A stretch of 64,000 nucleotides of DNA from Labia minor. Taxonomy: Eukaryota; Arthropoda; Insecta; Dermaptera; Spongiphoridae. The notes under the pieces are model-generated. The model saw only the letters and a list, made by a program, of their open reading frames with translations, was not told the origin of the DNA and made no database searches. Numbering within the stretch: position 1 is the first letter of the stretch; each line of letters opens with the position of its first letter. Below are positions 10,834-23,530 of this stretch, piece by piece. The DNA lies in NCBI GenBank assembly GCA_963082975.1, contig OY720349.1, forward strand, positions 61,874,501 to 61,938,500, read 5' to 3'. Made by a program: the position numbers and the translations under genes.

Positions 10834-11475
10834 GTACCGGGACCCCGAGCTTCGGCTTGGTAATTAAGTTAAAAAAAAATTAATTATTATTGGGTTTGGC
10901 TGGTAATATTAATACTTGAGACACCGAGCTCCCGCTCGACCCTTTAAAAAATATTGATATACAATTCTTTAATTATTTATTACAATTATTAAATGTTGCA
11001 TCATTGCATCAATCTGATTAAAATGAATGGAACTTGGGGTCCTCAATAATACATAAATATGTATTATTATGTTTCTAAGTGCATGAATATTTTTTTTTAT
11101 TGGAAGAATGATAAATATATATCGTAATTTATAATTATAAAATATTATTAAAATATATATTTTTAATTTTATTTCGAAATTAAATAAAAAATTTTAAAAT
11201 ATTTTAAATATAAAAAAAATATTAATACAATACCCTTTAAAAAAAGGCGGGAGTCAAATTTCAATATGGATGTCATTTGTGACTTCACTATATAAATTTA
11301 AATTAAGAAAAAATAATGAAGATGTATTTTTCCTGAGATATGATCAATAAAACTCAATTTTTCTTTATAAATACTATATTTAGTGTGAATTTCAAAAAAA
11401 TCGTTAGAGCGGTTTTTGAGATCCCATGGCTATATATACAAACAATTTTAGCTAGCATCATAAGATAAGATTTAA
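10834..11475 (-). mobile_element. Helitron-like nonautonomous element
   Basis: Read on the minus strand, the 5' end is 'tcttatgatgctagctaaaa' and the 3' end is a CCAAGCC/GCTCGG imperfect hairpin followed by 'ggtcccggtacta'. A TC start, a hairpin about ten bases from a CTA-R end, and absence of terminal inverted repeats are Helitron traits. The 3' 240 bases match 27961-28210 and the last 90 match 56301-56390. The 5' 250 bases match 27454-27640 and more weakly 19786-19935 and 61300-61515. It encodes no Rep/helicase, so it would depend on an autonomous partner. Confidence 0.65.
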
Positions 11476-12914
11476 CATAATCATATACAATATATTATTT
11501 TATAATATATATACAAGGGTTAGTTACTATATCATGTCATAATGGAAATATAAATGTTTTTTAACAATTGAAGCACTAGCAAGAATATATGATATAAAAT
11601 TTTATTTAATTAGTCATATTTAATAAGAGTCTGATTTTTTTGAATGATATTGCATTTCATTTCTATCCAAAAATAGCTATATTTTTACTTAAGAAAGTTG
11701 TTTCTGAACCGTAACTTCCATCTCGGACAAAAGTGCATTTCTCCCTTCAATATCAACGAAAATTGACCCCTTTTTGGTGTTTTAGTGCACCAAACAATTT
11801 ATGTTTTATCGGTATAATATTTCAGTCAGTGCTTCGATTGTTTTATAAAATGAATGTCTTGTCATAACTTAGTAAATAATCAACATATACTATGTATGTA
11901 TATGTAAAGTTAAGCTTGTTTTCACGTATTTTTGCGAGATTGAATCTCGACATTTCAGCGTATATTTTGGCACAATTTTCAAGAGAATTTTGGGATTAAG
12001 AGTCTTAGTCAAGAGATATTGTTTGTATTCTAATTTGAAAGGATGGGTAATGTTTGACTTACTCCGTTCTCAAGCTCTCAGGCAATAACTCTGGCACTGA
12101 CACTAACAAACGTGGAACCACAAGTTGCCCTCGGGCTCTGGCACGGAAATCAACCCAGAATTAACTTTTCATAAACAAAACAACACGAATTATTTGATTG
12201 GTATTTTTTTTTTTTTTGTTGAACTCAGTGTATAAGTATATATAAATATAAAAAAGAAAAATTTAGTAGACAAAGGTTATTGGTTCACATTCCAAGATAT
12301 CAGGGTGGTTTTGAACCCTCTCACTGAATACCCCATAATCTGCTTTAGGAATGAAATAACTTTAAAGGAATTCTTTTGATCTCGTGTTTATCGGGGATGC
12401 GTAAAACAGTTTTGTTAATGTTACTTACTCTTCTTAAAAACAAAATGTAAAAATACTCAGGGCGTTTCGGTTGGGGTATGGGGCTAGTTGCTAGCTGAGT
12501 GTCAATTATATGAGTAAAGAATTTCATTTTCTGTTTATTATTATTATTAATATTTTTTTTTTTTTGGTTTATTATTAACTAAATTCATTTCATTATTTTT
12601 TGCCTTCTTTCATTCTTTGCTGTTTTATCTTTTTATTCTGATTCCACGGTTTTTGAATAAAGAATTCTTTTTATTACTCGCCATGATCTGATATCATAGT
12701 AGAGAAAAAGAGTGCGATTGTTTTCACCATAAACTGTGGGATGAACAAAAAAACCTTTCATTTCTTCCCTTATGCAGAGTTTAATCAAAAAATATTTTTT
12801 TTTTTATTAACTTACGGATAACATTTGAAATTATATAAATTCAATTCAATTAAGAATATAGTTTTTTTTTTCTTAATATAAAAAGAGAAAAATAGAATAT
12901 AATATGTATTAGAT
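11476..12914. other. mostly unrecognised, with a Penelope-like end and GC-richer patches
   Basis: At 11925-11990 the minus strand reads 'ttgtgccaaaatatacgctg' then 'aaatgtcgag', resembling the hairpin-plus-GAAAC end seen in Penelope-like elements; a similar block is at 47088-47160. Two GC-richer patches (12045-12170, 12290-12520) give no recognisable protein. The rest is AT-rich. Confidence 0.35.
12907..12914. repeat. 8-bp target site duplication, left
   Basis: TATTAGAT, repeated exactly at 13199-13206 on the other side of the hAT MITE. Confidence 0.85.
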
Positions 12915-13198
12915 CAGCGGTTGCCAAATTTTTTGACCTCACGAACCAGTTAATTCATAATTTGAATCCCGCGGACCACTAATAGGATTTTTTAAGTGTT
13001 AAATATATTTATAAATAAAAATTGTGATCAAACATTGATCATAAACATTGAGTTTTTATAACTTATTACGTATTGTTATGAATTGAATCATGTTTTAATG
13101 CATCTTAAAACATAACTTAACATGATGAGTAAGGATATTCCACATTTTTCTGCGGACCAGCGAAATTTTCTCGCGGACCACCACTTTGGCATCCGCTA
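12915..13198. mobile_element. hAT MITE, 284 bp
   Basis: The element starts 'cagcggttgccaaa' and ends with the complement of 'tagcggatgccaaa', so it has imperfect terminal inverted repeats. It is flanked by an exact 8-bp duplication (TATTAGAT), the diagnostic length for hAT insertions. 'gaccac' and 'cgcggacca' words recur near both ends and could be subterminal binding sites. It is too short to encode a transposase and holds no open frame. Confidence 0.88.
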
Positions 13199-13206
13199 TA
13201 TTAGAT

Positions 13207-13599
13207 TATATTTAAGTATGAAATTTTATTCCCTTTTTCATTATTATACTATTATTATGATTAATCAAACATGAATGAAATCTTTTGTTGAATTAAAATT
13301 ATATTATGTTCAAAAATTGTAGCTCTTACATATTATTACATTTCTTTTATTAACACTAATAATCTGTCCGGGAATATTGTTCATATTTTATTTTATTATA
13401 TAAAATAATAAACGCCACGTGTGGGATTTAACTCAAAATTCTTATTAATTTTGAATTTTATTTAATTAATATAATATATTTTCTATTTTAAATATTAAAA
13501 TAAATATTAGATATCTTTTAATACCAATATATTTAATTATTTCTAATTGTTTAAGATTCTTAAGAATTTCTGGATTTTTATATTTATCTTTTTTTACTT
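13207..13599. other. AT-rich DNA
   Basis: Begins with the rest of the flank behind the hAT MITE. No gene or repeat recognised. Confidence 0.5.
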
Positions 13600-14045
13600 T
13601 CCCGCATACTTCGAATAAGGGAAGTATTGGAATCGTCAAAAATTTCGACTTCGAGATTTCGATAGATCTTGACGTTTTAGACCTCCCTGAGTCGGAAAAT
13701 ACCATTTTTCGAATTATGTGTGTGTGTGTGTGTGTATGTATGTAATGTTTGTCAGTGAGCGAATTTACTCAGAAACTAATCACAAGCTAGGACTTCGAAA
13801 TTTGGTACACCGATATTATTCACAGTTTGTAGATTTGTTTTAAAATTTCGTCAAAATCGGTTAACCGGAAGTGGTACTTTACCTACACTGCTTGTGTTTA
13901 CCTTTCAAGTAAAGTACCAGTTTGCTTCGAGATATTTGCTTCATATTTATTAAAAATATGAAAAAAATTCAGATACCAAATTTCATCATGATCTGACAAC
14001 CGGAAGTGACATTTTACCTATACAAGTAGCGTCAGGTGTAAATTA
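13600..14045 (+). repeat. family A relative (subfamily with CTTCGAATAAGG start)
   Basis: Same order of parts as family A but strongly diverged: 'gggaagtattgg' and 'aatttcgacttcgagattt' blocks, 'cctccctgagtcgg', a (TG)n microsatellite (13718-13735), 'gaaatttggtacaccg', and 'aaccggaagtgg' twice in the form of 'ccggaagtg' words before 'ttttacctatac'. A fragment of a similar subfamily lies at 55480-55595 on the minus strand. Noncoding. Confidence 0.65.
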
Positions 14046-14917
14046 TAAATATATATAATAGTGTTAAACCATTTTACTTTATAATTTAAATTAATTAGTT
14101 TGTTTATTTTCATTGTTGTTAATTATTTATGTTTTATGTGGGAAAATCTAGGGGAGGACACTCCCGATTTTTTATATTTATTTTAACATATGTATTCATT
14201 ATATATCCCTTGTTAATTATTTATTTATTATTTTTCCGATCAGTTGTGATTAAAAATTATCATGTTGACAGTTTCTTGAAGCATATTCCAAAATAATTAA
14301 AATTAATTAATACAATAATAAATATTCATCTTTTTTTATATAATAGCTGTAACTGATTACTTTTTAAATGGATTTGGCCGGCGGCCACTTGAATGATAAT
14401 AAGCTATCAAACGCACGCCATTAAATTTTCCATTTTTTTTTTATTTTCAATTTTTGAATTAATTTCAAAGATGATTAATAATTTCTAAATTAATTTCGAT
14501 TTTGGTGAATTGTTGCGGCCTTTGTAATTTTAAATTGGACTTTACGTTGTATTAATTCACCAAAATCCAATGGCAATTCTTCTCTCTAACATTCTCTCTC
14601 AAAGTCTTCTACTCAGGATATTTTTTTTTTTTTTTTTACAAAAGGTAAACTTTATTTCTAACGTACTTCTATTGTCTTTCATTGGACAATTAAGATGCGG
14701 AGTTTCTTCTTGTTGCAAAAGTTTTCAGATCTTCCTACGATGGTCCTTTCTGTAATAAAAGTAATTTATTACTGAACTCTCCTCTCCCACTAATCCAATT
14801 AAACATTTGATTTACTGGACGAAATTCAGTATCATTTTTTTTTTTGTTTCTATTATTATATTAATTATGCAATTTGTTAACTAAACTTAAGCAATATTAT
14901 TCTTTGGTTATTTTTTT

Positions 14918-14961
<44 letters not shown>

Positions 14962-15344
14962 TGATTATTTATTAAATATAATAGGCATTGGCAAAATGAA
15001 TTAGAAATTCACCCAGAAATTCAAATTTAATTTACTTCTCTGAGAATAATTTAGTTTTCACTCTATAAACTAAAAATATATACATTATTCATAAAGTATA
15101 CATTCGCATGTACGAGTATTAAAAGGAAAAGGACAAATAGTAAATAGGAAATGTATTCAATTAGAAAATGAAATTAAAAATAAAATTTGTTTGTTTAAAA
15201 ATGATCTTAACTACCTACTAAATAAAAGTATTTATATCAAGATAAAATAGATACTATTTATTCGTTTTATTTTTGCTTTGAGGTTTTGTGTTTAACATTG
15301 TATTTGTACTTTATTCTTTCCTCAGCTTTAATTCATTACTTTTT
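14046..15344. other. AT-rich DNA with a long (TA)n tract
   Basis: A (TA)n microsatellite runs from about 14923 to 14958. A short GC-rich palindromic patch (ggccggcggcc) lies near 14376. No gene recognised. Confidence 0.5.
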
Positions 15345-15957
15345 ACTATCTCGTAAGAGATAGTATTGCGATCACGAAAATTTTCGATGTTGAGATTTTG
15401 ATGTTTTTATACGTTTTGAAGGTTCCTGAATCATTTTCACTAAGGTTGAGAAAAATGTCTGTGTGTGTGTGTGTGTGTGTGTATGTGTGTGTGTATGTAT
15501 GTAGGCAAGATTACGCAAAAACGGTTTGAGCTAGAATGATGAAATTTGGTACATGGACATTATTCAAAATTCATAGTTTTCTATCAACTTTTGAGAAATG
15601 TAACTCAACCGGAAGAGGGTCATTACGTACAACGTTTTGATTTTTTTTCCTCTAAAGTGACCGTAAAAATAAAGATATATGTTTGATAATTTTTCATATG
15701 ATTAATAATTGTATAAAACTGCTATATATAGAATTTCAGTTTGAATGATTCTCTGAAATTACCAGAATTAATTTTTTAACACTGCACATCTCACGCGCCA
15801 ACACTATGACGTGGTGCCATTAACAAAAAGCCAAACATGCACTGGTTTAATATTTATTATTTATAATTTATAATTAATTAAATTTAATTTAAATATAATA
15901 TATTATGTTATTTAATCCAATTCAAACTGCGAGATAGTCGAGTGGAGACACTCCAGC
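15345..15957 (+). repeat. family A interspersed repeat, full-length copy 2
   Basis: Begins with a hairpin, ACTATCTC-GTAA-GAGATAGT, directly followed by 'attgcgatcacgaaaatttt'. It then carries the (TG)n microsatellite (about 15460-15502), the 'aaatttggtacatgg' block, 'gtgccattaac' and the end 'gcgagatagtcgagtgg' plus 'agacactccagct'. ACTATCTCG at the start and CGAGATAGT near the end are inverted copies. The best copy for defining the family together with 45031-45605. Confidence 0.8.
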
Positions 15958-16470
15958 TAATTTCTGTTTATCTTTTTATTATAGTTGGTGCAATAAATCC
16001 ATGTGGTATCTTTTCCACATGGAATATATATATATATATATATATATATACAAATGTACAAATATAATTAAATAAGAATCAAATATTATTAGGTATGAAA
16101 ATTAGAATTAGAAATTAAAAGCTAGATATAACAAAATCATTATGTTACAAGATTGTAACCAATTTCTTACAAATTACTGCACTAAAAGAATTAATCTGAA
16201 CTATTTTTTCAAAATAACCTAATTTTATTATTATTTTCTGTGAAAAAACTTCACCAAATCCTTTGTGAGTATTAATATACATAATACCTGAATGTTAGTT
16301 TAACAAGTGAACGTGTGTCATTCCATTCATGCTTTAGGCTATTTATTCTTGTATTCCATTGCAGTCAATTTGCATATCTATTTTAATGAGAATTTGTTCA
16401 AATCTGTTTAATTTTCATTATATTTATTTATATATATATATTTATCTATTTTCTTTATATATTTATCTAA
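15958..16470. other. AT-rich DNA between two family A copies
   Basis: Contains (TA)n at about 16026-16050. No gene recognised. Confidence 0.5.
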
Positions 16471-16742
16471 TTTCAGCTTGATTGAATCGCTGAAAGTACC
16501 GGAATTAATTTTTTAACACGATTGCAAATCACGCTCCAGCACGTGACGTGGTGCCATCAACAAAGAGCCAAACGCTGGTTTAATAAATATTATTTATTAA
16601 TTTTAATTCACAATTGAATTAATTAAATTGAATTTAAATATAATAAATGATATTTAATCCAATTAAAATTGCGAGATAGTCAGATTTTTATTTTTTTATT
16701 GTCTTACACTATTTACATTATATTTATTTTGAAATTATTTTT
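16471..16742 (+). repeat. family A, 3' half only
   Basis: Starts at 'tttcagcttgattgaatcgc' and runs through 'ggtgccatcaac' to 'gcgagatagtc', then 'ttattgtcttacac'. That last stretch also follows the first 3' half at 2395, so this is the same longer version of the family, 5'-truncated. Confidence 0.7.
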
Positions 16743-16999
16743 ATTTAACTTACTGACTAGGAAAAGGTTATATATTAATAAAAACCTAGTCAACAAGTAG
16801 TTTTGGTTAGATAACTTGATATAAATATGTAATAAGAGAATAAGAGAAATATGGTAAGGGTTTATGTTCAAATATATCTGAAAAAAATTATTAATATCCT
16901 ATAATCTATATAAATATAAATATAAATAAGGATAAAAAATACCAATGAAAAGAAAAAGACAAGGAAAAAGCTCAAATTAAAAAATGACAATATTATTGT

Positions 17000-17085
17000 T
17001 GGTTGTTTAAATGTAAGATCTCTACCGTTTGGAAAATATTGGGAGAGGCCTATGCCCGCAAGGGTTCTGTCATAATAAGAAGAAA
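17000..17085 (+). pseudogene. LINE C-terminal tail fragment
   Basis: The reading WKILGEAYARKGSVII resembles the very end of insect non-LTR retrotransposon proteins ('W--LGEAYVQ-W'). It is short, isolated and surrounded by AT-rich DNA, so only a tail of a 5'-truncated, decayed copy is left. A chance match cannot be excluded. Confidence 0.4.
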
Positions 17086-19785
17086 TCAATGAAATTTTTT
17101 TTTTTTGTAAATAAATATTTGTAACCAAATAAAGGCAATAAATAAAATCTACAATATTTTTTAAATTTTCCAATTTTTAAGAGTTACATTTGATGTTTCT
17201 AGTTATATCTTATGTCCTGCCTTAGATAAAGCTCACAAAGTCCACTTCAATGTAGGTTGTCGAACCAATAGAGGCTTTCAATATAGTCCAAATAATATCT
17301 GAGGTTTTGCTTTGTTGAAGAGTTTCTATAATACAAAGTCTATATGATGTTCTGTCATGGAAGCATTGATTGCTGGCTAAATCTTTCTAGTCTTAAAATT
17401 TATATAAATTTCTGATTTGTCTCAATAATTTACATTAAGTTTATTTAGTATTTTTCATTTAACATTGAGATTATCGATTTATTCTTCAAGAATACAATTT
17501 GAATTAACTTGTTTAAATTTTTTAATTATATTCGAATTGAAAGATGTAATAGAAAATCAGTCTGGAAAAGTTTCGTGGAATGTGATAATAAAGATAATTA
17601 GTTATAAAAGAAATAAAGATTTTACATTAAAGTATTTAATAAAAATAAATGATACTATTGAAAATTCAATGTTTTGTATTTTAAATAAACGAAAAAATTC
17701 CTATTTACACAAAAAATTTTTTTGACCAATACTAATATTACGAGAATAAAGGTGGGTTAATGAAATGCATTTTATTTTTATATAATATTCAGATTATATT
17801 ATATGATATATTATAATTCTTGATTGATTTGCTGTTTTGTAATTAATACAAAGATTGATCATAATGACAGTTAATTAAATTTTCGATAGAAAACTCGACA
17901 TGTTGTCATGTATTTCAGAAGTGTACAAGAAGAGTAATTACGCTCCGTGTCAATAATATCGAAACAAAACGCCATGAATTCACGAAGAAATTTAATTAAT
18001 TTTAGGAATATTCATTATCTTTAAGTTAGTAGATTCGTTATAAACAAATGAAACATTGATATTTCATTAATATACAAAACATTTTTTAATCTTACAATTA
18101 AATATATTTTTTTTTTTATGTAAATGTGTACAATGTCACTAAAATTAATTGACCAAATATCTTTAAAATAAGACTATTTTTCAATTAAAATTATTTTTTT
18201 TTAAAAAAATAATAATAAATTTAATTTAAAAAATTGTTTAACTTTAAATTTAAAATGTTGATATTATTTTTCAAAGAATTCAGTTAATTTTATTTTTCCT
18301 TTTTATATTTCATACATATTTATAAAGATAATTCATAATTTTGTAATTTAAATAATACAATATTCAACTTTTTAACTTCATTAAATTATATGCGGTATCT
18401 ATCAAATGTATAAATCCGATTTTTATAATTCTTTTCACTGAATTTTTCTTTAAATTAATTGTATCTATTGAACTTTTATAATGATGAGGAACCTCGAGTA
18501 ACGAGTTTTGAGTCGGTTTACAAGTAAAATTTGGTGTTATGAATTGCATGAGTTGGCGAGAATTTTTTTCCCACTGCGCATCATACGCAGTGCTTGCCTT
18601 AAATCAGCAACATTATAATGTTGTTTTAAACTCATTCACACACAACATGAAGTGGTGAAAGAAACTTAGAGGCCGTTGATTATGGCTTTTATATATATGA
18701 TATTTGCCAAATATATAATCATAAAAATTTATGGTGAGGCTATTAAAAATATATGAAAAACAATAGTGGGTCTCCCATTGACTTCATTCTTGCTTGTTTT
18801 ATGCTCAAAGGATAACACCCAGTATCTTATTTTTGCTAGGAAAGCCAAAACTCGCTTTTCAATGTCACTTGTAAACATAATTAACAGTTTCCAAGTGGTT
18901 GAACTGAGAAATTGGGTATAGAAAACGATTAATCACTTTATTAACAGTTTCTACAAAATAAATAAATTTATATATCTATTTAATATATTTAAATGTGAAT
19001 TTTTGTTTTATTCATCTCTTTGATGTGTGAACGATAAACATTTTTCTCTCTACAAATTGAAAGGATCAGTTGAAGAAGTTGACGATCGTTTGAATTATAA
19101 TTCGAAAGCCCCTTTAGCTATGAATGGATCAACTCTTTTCCTCTCCAACAGTCGATCGAAAGCAAAAAAAAAACGCACACACACAACTAGTTTCCATATC
19201 AACAGCGAGAAAACTGTTTCGTTTCATTATATTTACTTTGGATCATAATATGATTGATATGATCGGAATGAAATTGAAATCGTGATATCGAATATGAAAA
19301 CAGCTTTGATATGTCCAAATAAAAAAAAATAGCAAAAGAAAATTAATAATAAACATACAGAAAAAATTATGGTAGAATTTAGAAGATATATAAAAAAACA
19401 ATTTGTTTGTTTTTATACAACTAGTTGCATTTGTTGCTTCTAAAAAAATTAAAATTATCGCGCTTATATATATATATATATTATATATATATATATATAT
19501 CAGGGAGTGGCAGTCAAATGGGACTTCCGGAAACCTAATATTTATTCTTAACATTACTAGTTGGCGCTGCTGACGACAAATTTTATTAACATATTATAAT
19601 AAACTATTTTATTATTATATAAAATATATAAATATATTTTAATTAATACTATATAAAATGTATATTTTATATTTTTGCAGATTCAGGTGTAAAACAAATG
19701 CTCTTATATTATCTGAAATTAACTGAAAATTCGACAATTTTTTTCATTCCAATTATTCCTTTTATTATTAAAATTCCTATTTTAA
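17086..19785. other. AT-rich DNA
   Basis: No gene recognised. Features seen: a perfect 7-bp-stem hairpin CACTGCG-CATCATA-CGCAGTG at 18572-18592 and (TA)n tracts around 19465-19500. A 73-codon frame at 19027-19248 has no recognisable motif. Confidence 0.5.
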
Positions 19786-19935
19786 ATTAAGAAAAAACTA
19801 GCAAAGATTTTATTTCCCGAGACTGAAACCAATACAGACCTTTAAAAATGGTGTGAATTTCCAAAAAATCCTTCGTGCGGTTTATTATTTTAAAAATACT
19901 AATATATATATATAATTTTTGCTAGTAAAATAAAA
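19786..19935 (-). repeat. Helitron-like 5' module fragment
   Basis: Contains 'aattaagaaaaaactagcaa', 'gaaaccaatacaga' and 'gtgtgaatttcc' in the same order as the 5' module at 11230-11475 (minus) and 61300-61515 (minus). Diverged and without the clear TC end. Confidence 0.5.
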
Positions 19936-21206
19936 AAAGATTTATACACAAAATTAAAAATTCATTAAAAATTTACAATAGTAATTTTTAATAATTTAAA
20001 GTTGATAAAATAAGGAGAATGATATTAATGATTCAATCTGAGATCGAAAAGCAAAGTCCAATATATACTTTCCTTTGGAATATAATATATTTTGAAGGAA
20101 CTTTGATTATAAAGGAAAGTTTCTCACATAATGGAAATGCTGGCTTATTTCAGTCTTCATATATTATAAATTTTCAACGACCCCTACTCTTTGATATGAA
20201 AAGCATAGTGTTCTATCGTCCAGGCGCTATTTGACCTCTCTCAATTGGCACAGGAAGAGAATAGAGCCTGTCATTGGCAGTAACGCGCATTGAGGACAAA
20301 TAAATTCAAAGAGAGAAGAGTCATTATGAAACCCACAAGCCTGATGGAATTGTATTCTATTTACCTGGCGGAACAAATATCAGCATAGAAGGTGGTGGGC
20401 AAGGAAAGGAAGGGGGGAACAGATGACACTGCCCTTGCGCTGTTTTGATTTTGGATCAAATATGACAAACGGAAAGCCAATCGAGTTTTTACGAATTGTG
20501 ATATATCGGTAGTTATTTGGAAGTCGGTTTCATATACGAAATAGAACCTTTACGAATTCTGGTCCTACTGATATCTAGTTTCAATAAAAATAGATGGAAA
20601 CAAAGAATGGGTAGATAAAAAAGAAGATTCTTTTGAAGATAAATGTAAATCAAGTCAATAAAGAGCTTTTATAGAGATAAGAGATTGTATTATGAATAAA
20701 ACCAATATATGCATAGCTCTATAGAAATTTTTTTTTACATATTCTAATATGATCAAAGATCAAATACGTCGATTAAAATTTGAAATAGCGAGTGAATTAA
20801 AGGGAGACTACGAATCCATTAAGTTAGTTAAAGTAAAAAAATTCTTTACGCTATATATGAATTTTCAATAAAGCATAAAAATATTTTTTTTTTTAAATAC
20901 AAAAATTACAATAAATTTTCTTATAAATCCTTTTATATATATATATGTATGCAGGGCAGAATTACATTCACATTAGGTCCCACAACAGTATATTAAATTG
21001 TATATTATATTTATAGGAGATAAAATACCGAGATGCTCTAAAAGAAGAAGAAAAAAATTTGAGAAAAAGAGAGAGAGAGAAATATTTTTTTATTTTTTAT
21101 TTCTTTTTATTATAAGTAATTAAAATGTGGCTCTATCCCCTGTACCCCCAAAGTACATAGTATTTGGTTGAAAGTCTGTATGTTAAAGGTTTTAAATTTG
21201 TTCCAG
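19936..21206. other. AT-rich DNA with an unrecognised GC-richer stretch
   Basis: About 20220-20580 is less AT-rich, but all frames carry stops within about 30 codons and no motif is recognised. A short (GA)n lies near 21069-21080. Confidence 0.45.
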
Positions 21207-21458
21207 CACTTTGTATTGATTTTATCATCTTCATTAGTTTTTTCTTAATTTAAAATTATATGACGTCACCCAGTTTTTCATGACTTCACATCCATCCTCT
21301 ACTTATATATTTTAAATAAAATAAAATTAAAAATATTTATGTTATATCCATAACTGTTTTTTAGATACATTTAAATTATTTGAAATTGTTTCTGTAGCTG
21401 AAAATTAATTTATTTCAAACCGTCGTTCGGTTCTGGCCACAGGTCAACTTATTATTAT
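21207..21458 (-). repeat. family X, fragment (start end only)
   Basis: Matches the 'tgacctgtggcc' end of family X through the 'atgacgtca' block and stops at 'caaagtg', where full copies continue into the first module. Its terminal hairpin arm is preserved as 'ggccacaggtcaac'. Confidence 0.75.
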
Positions 21459-22440
21459 TAATAATACACAATTAACTCGTGATCATGGTTGAAAAATTCG
21501 AATTTGTTAATAAAATCAAAGTTGAATTTTAAATTTCAAATTTTTCATTTATTTTCAAATTCAATTATTTCTATAATTCTTTTCGTAAATAATAACGTAT
21601 TTAATTTGAATTTAACTAATTTTATGAGAAAAAATTAATTCCTGGTAGAAGAATTCTGTTTTATTCATAAAGAACAACTGGACAATGGAAAACAAAAACT
21701 TACTATTTTATTTTTTCATCTCTTGCTATTTATTTGCAATTTTCTCGGCGAAGACAGAATGAGAATGGAAAAGATAATAAGAAAAAAGTGAAAAAGTAAA
21801 AAAAAAAGAGGTCGAGAAAGGGGGAGATGATCGTAGGAGTGGGGAGGTGAATTCATTTTATGTATGTGTGAATATGGTAGCTGAAGTCTCTGAGTTAGTC
21901 GGTTTTCTTTATTCATTGACTGTTGCTAGCGAATTCATTCATTACGTTCGAGGGCAAACTTTCCATTCACAATCTGGAATCCATATCCACTGTGACACTC
22001 GCATGACTTCCAAATGGAATCAGATAAATAGATTGCGTGGAGAGAAAAAGAGAGAGAGAGAGAATGGAGATAATTTATTATCGAGATTTTATGGGAGAGT
22101 TCAAAAAAAAAGGAAAAGATTTGAACCCGCTGATCCACAGAAGTTTCTTTGGAAGTACTTTCAGATAAAGTATGGAAATATGAGACTATAATATAAGCAA
22201 TTTCTAATAAAATAGAAATGACAGACTTCAACCAATAATAAAAACTAGTAAAAACCAATACCCTAGTCAAGAAAAAGTCTTCTAAGAATTAAATTATAAA
22301 TAAGAAATTATAATATTTCAAATATGTTATACTTAACAGTTATTACGTACTTTAAATAAATAAAATCAAAATATTTTAATTAAAATAAATATCAAAAAAT
22401 GTAATATATAATAAATAATTTAATCCAAAATGACTCGTTC
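21459..22440. other. AT-rich and purine-rich DNA, no recognised gene
   Basis: A purine-rich stretch runs from about 21766 to 21850 and a (GA)n near 22048. Overlapping frames on both strands (21847-22270) have no known motif and are probably chance frames. Confidence 0.45.
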
Positions 22441-23530
22441 AGTTAAATTCCTGAGAAGGTAGTGTATTCAAGTACACCCTCCATTCCAAAAGAAACCGAA
22501 CTTTTAAAAAAAAATTATTGCGGTTCAAATGTCTGTGTGTTTTGTACATCGGTGGGAAAATGAGTTTTAAACAAAGAGCTGCAATTGATTTTTGTGTTAA
22601 ACTTGGTAAAACTTTTAGGCCCGATTCACACACAAGTGGCGTATGGCACTGGCGTGGTTCTGGCGTGGAACAGGTTTGTTAATGTAATTGCATTAGCTTA
22701 TGACTCAATACCCACAGATATGGCGTGTTGGAGGCGTGGAAAATGGCACGAAGACCACTCCACTCCGACGCCACCGGTGGCTCGTAGGACTAGAACGCCA
22801 CTTCTAGACCATTTCATTATTCATTTGGAGTGGTCTTCGTGCCATTTTCCACGCCTCTAACACGCCATATCTGTGGGTATTGAGTCATAAGCTAATGCAA
22901 TTACATTAACAAACCTGTTCCACGCCAGAACCACGCCAGTGCCATACGCCACTTGTGTGTGAATCGGGCCTTACTGAAACGCACCAAATGCTACAAAATG
23001 CATATGGTGATGATTGTCTATCCCGTACACAAGTTTACGAGTGGTTCGGGCGAGTCAAATCGGATAGAGAAACGCTGGATGATGACGAAAGATCAGGCCG
23101 TCCCAGAACCGGATTATCGGAAGAAAATATCGAAAAAGTTGTTCCACCCGGCCAAACAGTCCCTGGGGAGTTTTACTTAAGCGTCATGAAGCGTTTGCTG
23201 TCAAGAATTCGTCGTATTCGGTCAGAATGAAGGAAAACTGAATTTTTGGTCAAAAATCACGTTATTCCTTTGCATCATTCACCCTATTCACCAGGTCTGG
23301 CTCCGTGCGACTTCTATCTGTTCCCTAAACTGCATTTGGCAATGAAAGGAAAATGGCACACATCGATTGTAGCCATTGAGAAGGCGAGGACCGACGTCCT
23401 AAAGACCATTCCAATAAAGGACATGGAGCGTTGGAGCGTGCAAATTTGTGTATCGATGCAGAAAGGGAATACATTGATTAATAAAAATGATTTATTCCAA
23501 AATGTACATTGGTTTTTTGTTATCAAAATT
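22441..23530 (+). pseudogene. mariner transposase pseudogene, split and deleted
   Basis: A mariner (Mos1/D34D-type) transposase remnant. The start MSFKQRAAIDFCVKLGKTF (ATG at 22560) is the first helix-turn-helix. After a 353-bp MITE insertion the frame resumes with TETHQMLQNAYGDDCLSR, then TQVYEWFGRVKSDRETLDDD, ERSGRPRTG, the linker and second DNA-binding part. It then jumps to PPGQTVPGEFYLSVMKRLL and, after a stop at 23228, to HHSPYSPGLAPCDFYLFPKL, which holds the third catalytic aspartate (CDF). The segments with the first aspartate and the HDN motif are deleted. Last recognisable part: MERW, near 23430. Dead by deletion, stop and insertion. Terminal repeats were not identified with confidence. 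Confidence 0.9.
22618..22970. mobile_element. PIF/Harbinger-type MITE, 353 bp
   Basis: Starts 'ggcccgattcacacacaa' and ends with its exact complement. The two arms are about 146 bp long, and I count one mismatch between them, so the element is close to a perfect hairpin with a loop of about 60 bases. It is flanked by TTA on both sides (22615-22617 and 22971-22973), the 3-bp target of PIF/Harbinger elements, and the GGCCCG-start ends fit that superfamily. Removing it and one TTA restores the mariner frame, so it inserted into an already present mariner. GC content is far higher than the surroundings. Confidence 0.88.

Noticed and set aside
19027-19248. 73-codon frame as a possible small gene
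   Set aside because: No motif, no repeat partner, AT-rich flanks without clear gene signals; length is within chance.
21847-22270. Two overlapping antiparallel frames of over 110 codons
   Set aside because: Neither has a recognisable domain; purine-rich composition and (GA)n lengthen frames on both strands.
22585-22860. 91-codon plus-strand frame
   Set aside because: It starts in the mariner and reads out of frame into the Harbinger-type MITE hairpin.
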